DNA of 64,000 nt from an uncultured Rhizobium sp. (GTDB lineage Bacteria; Pseudomonadota; Alphaproteobacteria; Rhizobiales; Rhizobiaceae), in assembly GCA_945952315.1 (NCBI GenBank), contig CAMFIE010000018.1, positions 19,723 through 83,722 of the forward strand. The letters run 5' to 3'. Shown piece after piece: positions 1 to 7,355 of the stretch. A model generated the notes under the pieces. It was not told the origin of the DNA. It saw only the letters and a list, made by a program, of their open reading frames with translations, and did not search any database. Numbering within the stretch: the stretch's first letter is position 1; each line of letters begins with the position of its first letter. Both the position numbers and the translations under genes were made by a program.

Positions 1-69
1 GATTTAAAACGGCAGCCTCGTGTCGTCAACGGGCGAAAGGCGCAAGAAAACTTGGCCCTGAGTGAAGAA

Positions 70-867
70 TTACCGACCCCAATGCGGTCCTTCGTCCGAT
101 TTCTGATCCGGGCTTCTGTCGCTGTCGTCTGTTTGCGCCATCTGCTCGACACGCTTTTTCAAGCTATCCAGGTGCGGCAGGATGTTGCGGTCGAAAAGCG
201 GAACGCCGGGACGGCGCAGCACCAGCACCAGCAGGCCGCCTGCGAAGATGCCGCCGACATGGGCAGCAAAAGAGACGCCCTCGCCGCCGGAAAACAGGAG
301 GGAATAGAACTGCTGCCCCACCCAGAAGAGGAGCGGCACGAAGGCCGGCAGCGGCAGCGGTATGCCAAACAGCACCAGGACCCAGAGCCGCACATGCGGG
401 TGCAGAAGCGCATAGGCGACGATCACCCCGGATATCGCGCCGGAAGCCCCGATCAGCGGGGCTTGCGGGTCACTCGTCAGCATCTGGTGGACGAACGCAC
501 CGGCGGCGGCACAGGCGAGATAGAAGACGAGGAATTTCAGGTGCCCCATCGCATCTTCGACATTGTCGCCGAAAATATAGAGGAACAGCATGTTGAGCCC
601 GACATGCAGGAAACTGCCATGCAGGAAGGCATAGGTGATGTAGCTCAGATCCGGTGGCACCAGCTGAAGGTCGACAGGCAAGGACGCCTGATGGGTGACG
701 AGGGCCGGGATGAAGCCGAAGACGAGGGTGGCCCGGTTGCCAAGCTCCGCCATCGCTTCGGGCGCAAGCAGGGCATAGACGGCAAAATTCACGAGGATCA
801 GCAGCCGGGTCACATAGGGTGCCCGGATGTGCTTCAGCGCATTGGCATCATGAAGCGGGATCAACAT
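70..867 (-). CDS. Rhomboid family intramembrane serine protease
   Basis: A 265-residue polytopic membrane protein with the rhomboid catalytic layout. The nucleophile motif GASG lies at residues 140-143 (Ser142), the partner His is in AAHVGG (His203), and the upstream HGSFLHVGLN segment (residues 83-92) carries the conserved His and Asn of the oxyanion side. Rhomboids cleave membrane-spanning substrates inside the bilayer; the substrate here is unknown. A GTG lies 9 bases further upstream, but the ATG at 867 has a better-spaced ribosome site (AAGGGTG), so it was chosen. It is last in a minus-strand run after the adenosyltransferase, 59 bases away. The C-terminal 40 residues are a charged cytoplasmic tail. 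Confidence 0.9.
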   Translation of the reverse strand: MLIPLHDANALKHIRAPYVTRLLILVNFAVYALLAPEAMAELGNRATLVFGFIPALVTHQASLPVDLQLVPPDLSYITYAFLHGSFLHVGLNMLFLYIFGDNVEDAMGHLKFLVFYLACAAAGAFVHQMLTSDPQAPLIGASGAISGVIVAYALLHPHVRLWVLVLFGIPLPLPAFVPLLFWVGQQFYSLLFSGGEGVSFAAHVGGIFAGGLLVLVLRRPGVPLFDRNILPHLDSLKKRVEQMAQTDDSDRSPDQKSDEGPHWGR

Positions 868-926
868 GCCCGTCACCCTTCTGCGTCGCTATGCCGCGCC
901 GCCCCTTGCCCGTTCCCGGGCCTGTT

Positions 927-1505
927 TCAGCGGTTCTTGCCCGGCACCCAGAGCACATCGCCCTTGCCGAGATCATTCACATGGCGTCCGGCGACAAACA
1001 GGAAATCGGAGAGCCGGTTGATATACTGGATCGCTTCCGGGCTCACGGTTTCATCCGGCTCGCGCGACAGGGCCACCATGATGCGCTCGGCCCGGCGGGT
1101 CACGGTGCGGGCGAGATGCAGATAGGCCGCGGCCGCAGTGCCTCCGGGCAGGACGAAGGATGTCAGCGGCGAAAGATCAGCGTTCAGCCGGTCGATATCC
1201 GTTTCCAGCCGGGTCACCTGGGCGCTGACGATCCGCAGTGGTTCCCATTCCAGCGGCTTTCCGGTTTCCGGTGTTGCGAGATCCGCGCCAAGATCGAAGA
1301 GGTCGTTCTGGATCTGCTCGAGCATGCTGTCGAGTGTCCGGGTGTCGCGCGTGTGCAGGCGCACGATGCCAATCACGCTGTTGGCTTCATCCACCGTGCC
1401 ATAGGCCTCGACGCGAAGGTCATGCTTCACCCGGCGCGGCCCGGAGACCAGAGCGGTTGTGCCGTTGTCGCCGGTCCGGGTGTAGATCTTGTTGAGCTTC
1501 ACCAT
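927..1505 (-). CDS. Cob(I)yrinic acid a,c-diamide adenosyltransferase, PduO type
   Basis: A 192-residue protein that transfers the adenosyl group of ATP to cob(I)alamin or cobyrinate to make coenzyme B12 forms. The N-terminal ATP-binding segment YTRTGDNGTTAL (about residues 8-19) and the following VEAYGTVDEANS are characteristic of the PduO/MMAB family, as is the late RRAERIMVAL helix. Length is normal for a single-domain member. Its start lies one base after the stop of the twin-helix gene, so the two are almost certainly co-transcribed. It could be called cobO functionally, but the fold family is PduO rather than CobA/BtuR. Confidence 0.92.
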   Translation of the reverse strand: MVKLNKIYTRTGDNGTTALVSGPRRVKHDLRVEAYGTVDEANSVIGIVRLHTRDTRTLDSMLEQIQNDLFDLGADLATPETGKPLEWEPLRIVSAQVTRLETDIDRLNADLSPLTSFVLPGGTAAAAYLHLARTVTRRAERIMVALSREPDETVSPEAIQYINRLSDFLFVAGRHVNDLGKGDVLWVPGKNR

Positions 1506-1506
1506 G

Positions 1507-1704
1507 TCAGCGTCCGCCGCCCGTCAGCCAGAGCGTCAGCATGATCAGCGCCACGGCTATCGCCTGCAGGATGACGCGCATCTGCATCAGCTTGTTGGAG
1601 AGGTTGGCATTTTCCCCCTTCATCATGTTGAACAGTCCCCGGACGAGGACGATTGCGACAAGGCCCATGACGATGAGGGCAAGAACGGTCGTGACACCAG
1701 ACAT
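1507..1704 (-). CDS. Twin transmembrane helix small protein (HIG1-like)
   Basis: A 65-residue membrane protein with two hydrophobic helices (about residues 3-22 and 42-60) separated by a short polar stretch (MMKGENANLSNKLMQMR). This size and arrangement match the twin-transmembrane, HIG1-like small proteins that sit before the PduO-type adenosyltransferase in many Rhizobiales. The ATG at 1704 was preferred over one 30 bases upstream because the extension is basic and poorly conserved in character, and GAAGG sits in front of 1704. A precise role is not known. Confidence 0.75.
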   Translation of the reverse strand: MSGVTTVLALIVMGLVAIVLVRGLFNMMKGENANLSNKLMQMRVILQAIAVALIMLTLWLTGGGR

Positions 1705-1730
1705 GCAGGCAAACCTTCGCGTTGCAAATT

Positions 1731-2567
1731 TCAATCGAACCGGCGCAGAACCCGGTAGAACAGGTCTGCAGGCAGGAGTTTTTTCAGGAAATAGCCCTGT
1801 TTGGCCGGCTTTGTTACCAGATAATGAGGGCGCGGCCGCTCGGAAATCAAGGCATGCTTCAGAACTTTGTAAACCGCCTCAGGCCCAAGCTTGTGCTTGT
1901 TGATCGGGCCTGACCCATCCAGACGGGCCAGTTCGCGGCGATAGGCGGCCGCATGTACCGAGCCATCCACATCGATCTGGCCCCGGATCATGTTGAGCGC
2001 GGTCGCGGTGAATTTGGAGGTGATCGGGCCGGGTTCGATCAGGCTGACAAAGATGCCGGAGCCTTCGAGCTCCATGCGCAGCGTCAGGCTCAGGCCTTCC
2101 AGCGCGAATTTGGAGGCCGTGTAGGCGCCGCGCCAGCGATAGGGCACAAGGCCAAGGATTGAGGAACATTGCACGATGCGGCCAGAACCGGCCTTGCGCA
2201 TATGGGGTATGACCCGGCGCGTCAGATCATGCCAGCCGAACAGATTGGTCTCGAACTGGGCGCGCAGCGCCTCCACCGGCAGGTCTTCCACCGCGCCGGG
2301 CTGGCCATAGGCGCCGTTGTTGAAGAGGGCATCCACGCGCCCGCCGGTTCTTGCCGCCACGTCGTCCACCAGTTGCGCGATGCTTTGCGGATCGCGGTAA
2401 TCCATCAGGAAGGTCTCGATACCATCGTTTTCGAGGCTTTCGCGGTCCTCTTCGCGGCGCACGGTGGCAAAGACCCGCCAGCCATCCTGTTTCAGCGCGC
2501 GGGCGCAATAGGCGCCGATGCCGGTTGAGGTGCCGGTGACGATGATCGTCTTTCGATTGTCTGACAT
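1731..2567 (-). CDS. SDR family NAD(P)-dependent oxidoreductase
   Basis: A 278-residue classical short-chain dehydrogenase. It shows the cofactor-binding TGTSTGIG near residue 11, the structural NNGAYG (the NNAG-type motif), and the catalytic Ser with YTASK (Tyr-x3-Lys). The ATG at 2567 has AGGAAGG in front; an upstream in-frame ATG lacks one. The C-terminal 60 residues, including LISERPRPHYLVTKPA, resemble the subgroup of ketoreductase/retinol-dehydrogenase-like SDRs. Substrate cannot be told. It heads the minus-strand run that continues with the twin-helix protein 26 bases later and is divergent from the YihY gene. Confidence 0.88.
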   Translation of the reverse strand: MSDNRKTIIVTGTSTGIGAYCARALKQDGWRVFATVRREEDRESLENDGIETFLMDYRDPQSIAQLVDDVAARTGGRVDALFNNGAYGQPGAVEDLPVEALRAQFETNLFGWHDLTRRVIPHMRKAGSGRIVQCSSILGLVPYRWRGAYTASKFALEGLSLTLRMELEGSGIFVSLIEPGPITSKFTATALNMIRGQIDVDGSVHAAAYRRELARLDGSGPINKHKLGPEAVYKVLKHALISERPRPHYLVTKPAKQGYFLKKLLPADLFYRVLRRFD

Positions 2568-2662
2568 CTCTGCCTTCCTGTACAAATGCGGTTCGACTTC
2601 CCATATTCGCGGCAACGGGGCCTCTTGGCCAGTCTTTGCCTGACACCCCTGCCGGAGTGGAA

Positions 2663-3559
2663 ATGATCAGCTTTTTGAGGATTGTCTACCGCGTTGTCTA
2701 CGATGCCATCTATCATTTTACCGAAGACGACGGCTGGGCGATGGCGAGCCATGTGGCGCTTTCCACCCTGCTTGCGGTTTTCCCCTTCCTGATTTTCGGC
2801 ACAACACTAGCGACCTATCTGGGGGCCGACCGCTTTTCCGAAACGGCGGTGCATTTGATTTTCGATACCTGGCCGCCGTCGATCGCCAAGCCGATCTCCG
2901 ACGAGGTGCGGGCGGTCCTGACCATTCCGCGCGGCGGGCTTCTGACGATTTCCGTGCTCGCGGCCGCCTATTTTGCGTCCAATGGCGTGGAGGCGGTGCG
3001 GGTCTCGCTCAATCGGGCCTACCGGATCGTCGAGACGCGGCGCTGGTATCTGACCCGCGTGCTCAGCCTTTTCTGGGTGCTTGCAGCGGTTCTTTCTTTC
3101 ACGGCGATCTCGATCCTGCTGGTGGCGGTGCCGGTGGCGCTTGCCTTTGCCGAGCAGAAATTTCCCTGGCTCAAGGAGCCGCTGGCCATCATCTCGAGCT
3201 GGCGTGTCTATGGCACACTCGGCCTGCTGGTGGTCGGTGTCACCGTCGCGCATCTGTGGCTGCCAGCGGGAAAGCGGCGGCTGCGCGATGTTGCCCCCGG
3301 CGTGGTGCTGACGCTGATGGCCTGGCTGGTGGGTGCCATCCTGTTTGCCTATTACATCCAGACCTTCGCCAATTATGCCCGTACCTATGCCGGTCTTGCC
3401 TCGCTGATGATCGCGCTGGTCTTTCTCTATATCACGGCGGTGATTTTCATTCTGGGCGCCGAGTTCAATGCCGCCATGCTGAAATACCGGGTGTTCCAGC
3501 GGCTTTTGCCCTCAGGTTCCAGCCGCAGGCGGGAGGCCGACGAGGCGGCGGATATCTGA
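2663..3559 (+). CDS. YihY/BrkB family inner-membrane protein
   Basis: A 298-residue protein with about six membrane helices and the YihY/UPF0761 hallmarks: the N-terminal GWAMASHVALSTLLAVFPF, ASNGVEAVRVSLNRAY, and the late YAGLASLMIALVFLYITAVIFILGAE-type region with GAEFNAAM. Once linked to tRNA processing as RNase BN, the family is now treated as membrane proteins of uncertain transport function. The ATG at 2663 has GGAG 5 bases upstream; a GTG two codons earlier is possible. Its 3' end overlaps the convergent gluQRS gene by 48 bases. Confidence 0.88.
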   Translation: MISFLRIVYRVVYDAIYHFTEDDGWAMASHVALSTLLAVFPFLIFGTTLATYLGADRFSETAVHLIFDTWPPSIAKPISDEVRAVLTIPRGGLLTISVLAAAYFASNGVEAVRVSLNRAYRIVETRRWYLTRVLSLFWVLAAVLSFTAISILLVAVPVALAFAEQKFPWLKEPLAIISSWRVYGTLGLLVVGVTVAHLWLPAGKRRLRDVAPGVVLTLMAWLVGAILFAYYIQTFANYARTYAGLASLMIALVFLYITAVIFILGAEFNAAMLKYRVFQRLLPSGSSRRREADEAADI

Positions 3560-4414
3560 GGGGTTCGCTCCTTCGGCCCGAAGGTTTGCAAGAGCGGTTG
3601 ACCCCTCGCTTTTCGAAAGCTTGCGGCCATCTGCCCCGAGAACGAGCCGGTGATGGTGATAACGGGGCTCGGGCAGGTCAAGCAGCACCTGCAACAGACG
3701 CTGCACGGCGGTTGCCTCATAGAGGTCAAGCCCCCGGACCACGTCCGTGATGCCTTGGGCGGCATCATCCACGACCACCGAGAGCGTATAGCTTCCCGGC
3801 GCATCCGAGCGCGAGAGCACCACATCGCCCCAGCGGGCCGGATCGGCGGCTATCATCCGTTCCTCGGCCATTCCGGTTTCCCGCCAGAAAAGCGGCTTGC
3901 CGATCCGGGCAAGCGCCTTTGCCATGTCGAGCCGGAGCGCATGTTTTTCGCCACGATCCAGAAGCCGCTGGCGATCTGCCGGATCCCGGTTGCGATCAAG
4001 ATCCGGATAAAGGAGGGCTCCATCCGGATCCCGGGGCCAGCTGGTTCCCGACCGCGCCTCTTCTTCCGCGGTGAGCGTCTTCACCGCTCCGCGCGTGAGG
4101 AATGCCGGATAGACAAGACCGATTGCCGCAAGCTTTTGCAGGGCTTCCTGATAGCGCGGCAGGTGCTCGGACTGGCGGATCGGTGGCCGGTCCGGGTGAA
4201 GGCCAAGCCAGGCAAGATCTTCCAGCATCTGCCTCTCGAAATCCGGCGTGCAACGGCTCCGGTCGATATCCTCGATGCGGATCAGAAACAGCCCGCCTGT
4301 CGCCCGCGCCATATCGTGGTTCAGAAAGGCGGACAGTGCATGGCCGAGATGCAGCCGCCCGTTCGGGCTCGGTGCAAAGCGGAAGACGGGTTGTTGACGG
4401 TCGGCGCGGGGCAT
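3512..4414 (-). CDS. gluQRS: Glutamyl-Q tRNA(Asp) synthetase
   Basis: A 300-residue paralogue of the GluRS catalytic domain lacking the anticodon-binding domain; the family attaches glutamate to queuosine at position 34 of tRNA-Asp. The HIGH signature appears as LHLGHAL after FAPSPNG, and the KMSKS loop as KLSKSEG near the C terminus. The reading frame stays open far upstream, but the ATG at 4414 is preceded by AGAAGGGAG and begins directly before the conserved FRFAPSPNG block, so the extra 237 residues are not coding. It is divergent from the AlkA-like gene and overlaps the YihY gene tail-to-tail. Confidence 0.92.
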   Translation of the reverse strand: MPRADRQQPVFRFAPSPNGRLHLGHALSAFLNHDMARATGGLFLIRIEDIDRSRCTPDFERQMLEDLAWLGLHPDRPPIRQSEHLPRYQEALQKLAAIGLVYPAFLTRGAVKTLTAEEEARSGTSWPRDPDGALLYPDLDRNRDPADRQRLLDRGEKHALRLDMAKALARIGKPLFWRETGMAEERMIAADPARWGDVVLSRSDAPGSYTLSVVVDDAAQGITDVVRGLDLYEATAVQRLLQVLLDLPEPRYHHHRLVLGADGRKLSKSEGSTALANLRAEGANPSDIRRLVGLPPAAGT

Positions 4415-4459
4415 GCTCCCTTCTGCCACGGATCGGATGCCCGGCGAAAGGGGGACGAT

Positions 4460-5086
4460 ATGCCGCCTTTTGCCGAGGCTCTCGATGATCTTGCGCGCCG
4501 GGATGAAACCCTTCGGCCGCTGATCAGCCGTTGCGGCCCGCTGCCGGAGCGGCCGGGGCTTGCCGGCTTTGCCGGACTTGCCAATGTCGTCGTGTCCCAG
4601 CTCGTCTCCCGCGCCAGTGCCACGGCCATCTGGAACCGCCTTCTGGATCAGACCGGGCCGCTGAGTGCCGAAGCCTGCCTTGTCTCGCTGCGAGGCGAGG
4701 GGCCGCGCCTGGGGCTCACCGCGGCGAAGGCCGATACGCTGGTCAGGGTCGCCGAAGCGGTGGTTGACGGCAGGCTCGATCTTCAGTCTCTCGTCCGCAT
4801 GAAGGCGGATGCCGCCCTTGCCCGTCTGACCGCGATCAAGGGTATCGGGCGCTGGACGGCGGAGGTGCATCTGCTCTTCAATGCCGGGCATCCGGATATC
4901 TTCCCGGCGGGCGACCTTGCACTGCGCGCCGCCTTTGCCCACGCCTTCGAGCTTGAAGAACGGCCGGAAAGCCCGATGCTCGCCGCCCATGCGCTGCGCT
5001 GGTCGCCGAACAGGTCCGTGGCCGCCCGGCTTTTCTGGTCCTATTACGGCCAGTTCGTGCGGCCCGGGCCAGACATTTTGCCCTGA
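4460..5086 (+). CDS. DNA-3-methyladenine glycosylase 2 family protein (AlkA-like)
   Basis: A 208-residue base-excision repair glycosylase of the HhH-GPD superfamily, removing alkylated purines. The helix-hairpin-helix is LTAIKGIGRWTAE, followed by the glycine/proline-rich loop and the catalytic aspartate in PAGDLALR. Length matches the short AlkA-like bacterial form without the N-terminal TBP-like domain. The frame extends upstream antisense to gluQRS, but the ATG at 4460, preceded by AAGGGGGA, is the natural start and leaves a 45-base divergent spacer from gluQRS. Confidence 0.88.
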   Translation: MPPFAEALDDLARRDETLRPLISRCGPLPERPGLAGFAGLANVVVSQLVSRASATAIWNRLLDQTGPLSAEACLVSLRGEGPRLGLTAAKADTLVRVAEAVVDGRLDLQSLVRMKADAALARLTAIKGIGRWTAEVHLLFNAGHPDIFPAGDLALRAAFAHAFELEERPESPMLAAHALRWSPNRSVAARLFWSYYGQFVRPGPDILP

Positions 5087-5181
5087 ATTTACAAGCACGT
5101 GAAAAACATGCGCGTCAGGCTTCACAAGCCTGTCACAAGCGACTTAGTATAGCTTTCAGGAAAGCAGAATCGATCAGGAGC

Positions 5182-5745
5182 ATGACCTTGACGATTGCAG
5201 TATCCCCGCAGGCCCTGCCAGCTCTCGTACTGAATGCTGACTACCGGCCCTTGAGTTATTATCCCTTGTCGTTGTGGTCCTGGCAGGACGCGATCAAGGC
5301 GGTCTTCCTCGACCGGGTGAACATCATCGCCGAATATGAGCATTCGGTTTCCTCACCCTCCTTTTCCATGCGTCTGCCAAGCGTCGTTTGTCTGAAGACC
5401 TATGTGCAGCCGTCCCGCCACCCGGCCTTTACCCGTTTCAACGTGTTCCTGCGCGACAAGTTCGAATGCCAGTATTGCGGCTCCCATGATGATCTGACCT
5501 TCGATCACGTGCGCCCCCGCGCCAAAGGTGGGGAGACAACCTGGGAAAATGTGGTCGCGGCCTGTTCGCCCTGCAATCTGCGCAAGGGCTCCAAGCTGCC
5601 GCATCAGGCAGGCATGTTCCCGCACCAGAAGCCCTATCGCCCGACGGTGCAGGACCTCCACAACAATGGTCGTCTGTTCCCGCCCAACTATCTGCATGAA
5701 AGCTGGATGGACTATCTCTACTGGGACAGCGAGCTGCAGCCCTAA
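5182..5745 (+). CDS. HNH endonuclease family protein
   Basis: A 187-residue protein with a zinc-finger HNH domain: CQYCG (about residue 97), the DHVRPRAKGG histidine motif, the central Asn of WENVVAAC, and the second CxxCN pair. The conserved N-terminal ALVLNADYRPLSYYPL and C-terminal NNGRLFPPNYLHESW mark the stand-alone HNH family common in alphaproteobacteria; its biological role is not established. The annotated ATG lies only one base after AGGAG, so translation may instead begin at the TTG at 5188, giving MTIAVSP-. It converges with the DsbB-like gene, 10 bases apart. Confidence 0.88.
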   Translation: MTLTIAVSPQALPALVLNADYRPLSYYPLSLWSWQDAIKAVFLDRVNIIAEYEHSVSSPSFSMRLPSVVCLKTYVQPSRHPAFTRFNVFLRDKFECQYCGSHDDLTFDHVRPRAKGGETTWENVVAACSPCNLRKGSKLPHQAGMFPHQKPYRPTVQDLHNNGRLFPPNYLHESWMDYLYWDSELQP

Positions 5746-5755
5746 AAGGCGGTCC

Positions 5756-6271
5756 TCAGCGCTTCAGGCCCTTGGCGGCGATGGCGGCAAGGACAAGGCT
5801 TGCAATCACATTCCATCCGGCAAAGGAAAGGCCTAGCACGCGCAGCGCTGCATCCGTGCAGGATGGGCCTTTGACCGCGTTGAGGTCATTCAGCAGATTG
5901 CCAGCATCCTGCGTCACGCCATTGGCACTGGTCGCGCAGGTGGCCGGACCTTCCCAGAAATGCCATTCCACGCCGGAATGATAGACACCCATGCCGGCAC
6001 CCACCACCATCAGCACCCCGACCACAGCGACGAGAAGCTTTGTTACCCAGGCCGGCCCGCCGAAACGCGCGTTGAGCACGGCAAGCACGGCAAGCGGAAT
6101 GCCGTAATAATAGGGCTGGCGTTGCAGCAGGCAGAGCGCGCAGGGGATATAGCCACCGATGTGCTCGAAGCCGAGTGCACTGCCAACCGTTGCGGCCATT
6201 CCGAGCGCCAGTACAGCAGGTGTCTGCCAGCTCGCCTTTGCGGGCGCGGTTTCAGGTGCCATATCCTGCAT
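5756..6271 (-). CDS. Disulfide bond formation protein B family
   Basis: A 171-residue membrane protein with four helices and the DsbB redox motif CALC in IPCALCLLQR (first periplasmic loop), plus further cysteines in ATCAT and SCTDA that supply the second redox pair. DsbB reoxidises the periplasmic thiol oxidase DsbA and passes electrons to quinone. The ATG at 6271 has AAGGA 8 bases upstream; an alternative ATG at 6262 would remove three residues. It follows the YqaA-like gene by 19 bases in the same direction. In rhizobia the family is often annotated DsbB or DsbI; the sequence does not settle which. Confidence 0.87.
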   Translation of the reverse strand: MQDMAPETAPAKASWQTPAVLALGMAATVGSALGFEHIGGYIPCALCLLQRQPYYYGIPLAVLAVLNARFGGPAWVTKLLVAVVGVLMVVGAGMGVYHSGVEWHFWEGPATCATSANGVTQDAGNLLNDLNAVKGPSCTDAALRVLGLSFAGWNVIASLVLAAIAAKGLKR

Positions 6272-6290
6272 TCTGGTTTTCCTTTCTGCC

Positions 6291-6881
6291 TCAATGGGCA
6301 AGAAGCTTGTAGGCGACATAAAGGGCGATGAGAGCCGCCGCAGCAATACCCGCAATCATGCCCAGCCGTTCCTCGATGAACACCCGGATTGGCGCGCCAT
6401 AGCGTCGCAGCAGATAGGCCAGCGCAAAGAACCGTGCGCCGCGTGCCAGAACGGCCGAGACAATGAACAGCCCCAGCGGAATATGAGCCACGCCGGAGAG
6501 GATCGTAACCACCTTGATTGGCGGCAGATGCGCCAGGCCGGATGTGACCAGCAACAGAAGCATCGTGGTATAATCCACCGAGGCGCTCAATTGCCGGAAC
6601 GCATCGAGCTTTCCGTAGAATTCGAGGATCGGCCGCGCCAGGGCCTCGAAGGCATAATAGCCGAGGAACCATCCGGCAATGCCGCCAAGCACGGAGGCAA
6701 CCGTGGCAATCAGCGCATAGCGCCAGGCTTTTTCCGGCCGGGCGAGTGCCATCGGCAGGAACAGCACATCTGCCGGAACGAGGAACACCGAGCTTTCCAC
6801 AAAGGCAATCACCGCCAGCCATATTTCCGCCGAAGGGCGGGCGGCAAGCGAAAGTGTCCAGTCATAAAGGCGGCGAAGCAT
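6291..6881 (-). CDS. YqaA family membrane protein (VTT/DedA-like)
   Basis: A 196-residue membrane protein of the SNARE-associated/VTT group. N-terminal LAVIAFVESSVFLVPADVLFLPMA and the glycine-rich GGIAGWFLGYYAFE segment are typical, with further helices ahead of the C terminus. DedA-family proteins are lipid scramblases or flippases; the role of the YqaA branch is unclear. The start at 6881 is the Met of MLRRLYDW; the frame remains open upstream across the tRNA-Leu gene, which is not coding. Probably co-transcribed with the DsbB-like gene. Confidence 0.85.
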   Translation of the reverse strand: MLRRLYDWTLSLAARPSAEIWLAVIAFVESSVFLVPADVLFLPMALARPEKAWRYALIATVASVLGGIAGWFLGYYAFEALARPILEFYGKLDAFRQLSASVDYTTMLLLLVTSGLAHLPPIKVVTILSGVAHIPLGLFIVSAVLARGARFFALAYLLRRYGAPIRVFIEERLGMIAGIAAAALIALYVAYKLLAH

Positions 6882-7086
6882 GGTCTGTCCCGATCTGTTC
6901 CGTGTCCGGCCCGCTTTTAAGGGGACGAGGCAAGGCTGTAAATGGCAGAGCGCCGTGGCACGGGCTGACACTTGCGTGATGAACCCCTTGTGGAGCACGC
7001 GGCTCAGCCCCGGCTCATCCCGGAATTTCCGGTTGACCCCGCCAGCCCGCACCGTATATTCCCGCCCAAGCTTACCCTCGGTGCCT

Positions 7087-7171
7087 GCCCCATTGGCGGA
7101 ACTGGTAGACGCGCTCGACTCAAAATCGAGTTCCGAAAGGAGTGCTGGTTCGATTCCGGCATGGGGCACCA
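7087..7171 (+). tRNA. tRNA-Leu (anticodon CAA)
   Basis: An 85-base type II tRNA. The acceptor stem pairs GCCCCAT (7087-7093) with ATGGGGC (7161-7167), followed by discriminator A and an encoded CCA at 7169-7171. The anticodon stem CTCGA/TCGAG encloses loop CTCAAAA with anticodon CAA, and the T arm is GCTGG-TTCGATT-CCGGC. A variable arm lies between the anticodon and T stems. The gene is complete. Its 3' end faces a P4-type integrase that starts 184 bases downstream, the usual layout for tRNA-targeted integration. Confidence 0.95.
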
Positions 7172-7294
7172 CAATACCTTCCGCAGACGTCCAGCAAAGT
7201 TCGTAACCGTCTGAAAAATCAATAAAAATCAATGAATACGCGCCCGGAACCGTCCTCCGAAGTCCATTAGCGTATGCTTGCGTCCTGAAGAAAT

Positions 7295-7355
7295 GTTGGT
7301 ATCCTTGTTGGTATCGCAGAACATACCAACAGCCGCATACCAACAGGATACCAAC
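7295..7355. repeat. Iterated GTTGGTAT/ATACCAAC inverted repeat abutting integrase start
   Basis: Five copies of an octamer lie in 61 bases: two GTTGGTAT at 7295-7302 and 7307-7314, and three ATACCAAC at 7323-7330, 7337-7344 and 7348-7355. The two left copies with the last two right copies form a long inverted repeat (20 and 19 bases, one base different) around a 22-base centre holding the third copy. The last copy ends on the base before the integrase ATG at 7356. It could be an Int/Xis arm-site array, an operator for autoregulation, or an mRNA hairpin that hides the start codon. Confidence 0.85.

Noticed and set aside
3512..5125. 537-residue N-terminally extended GluQ-RS
   Set aside because: The extension is antisense to the AlkA-like gene, while ATG 4414 has a good ribosome site right before the conserved domain.
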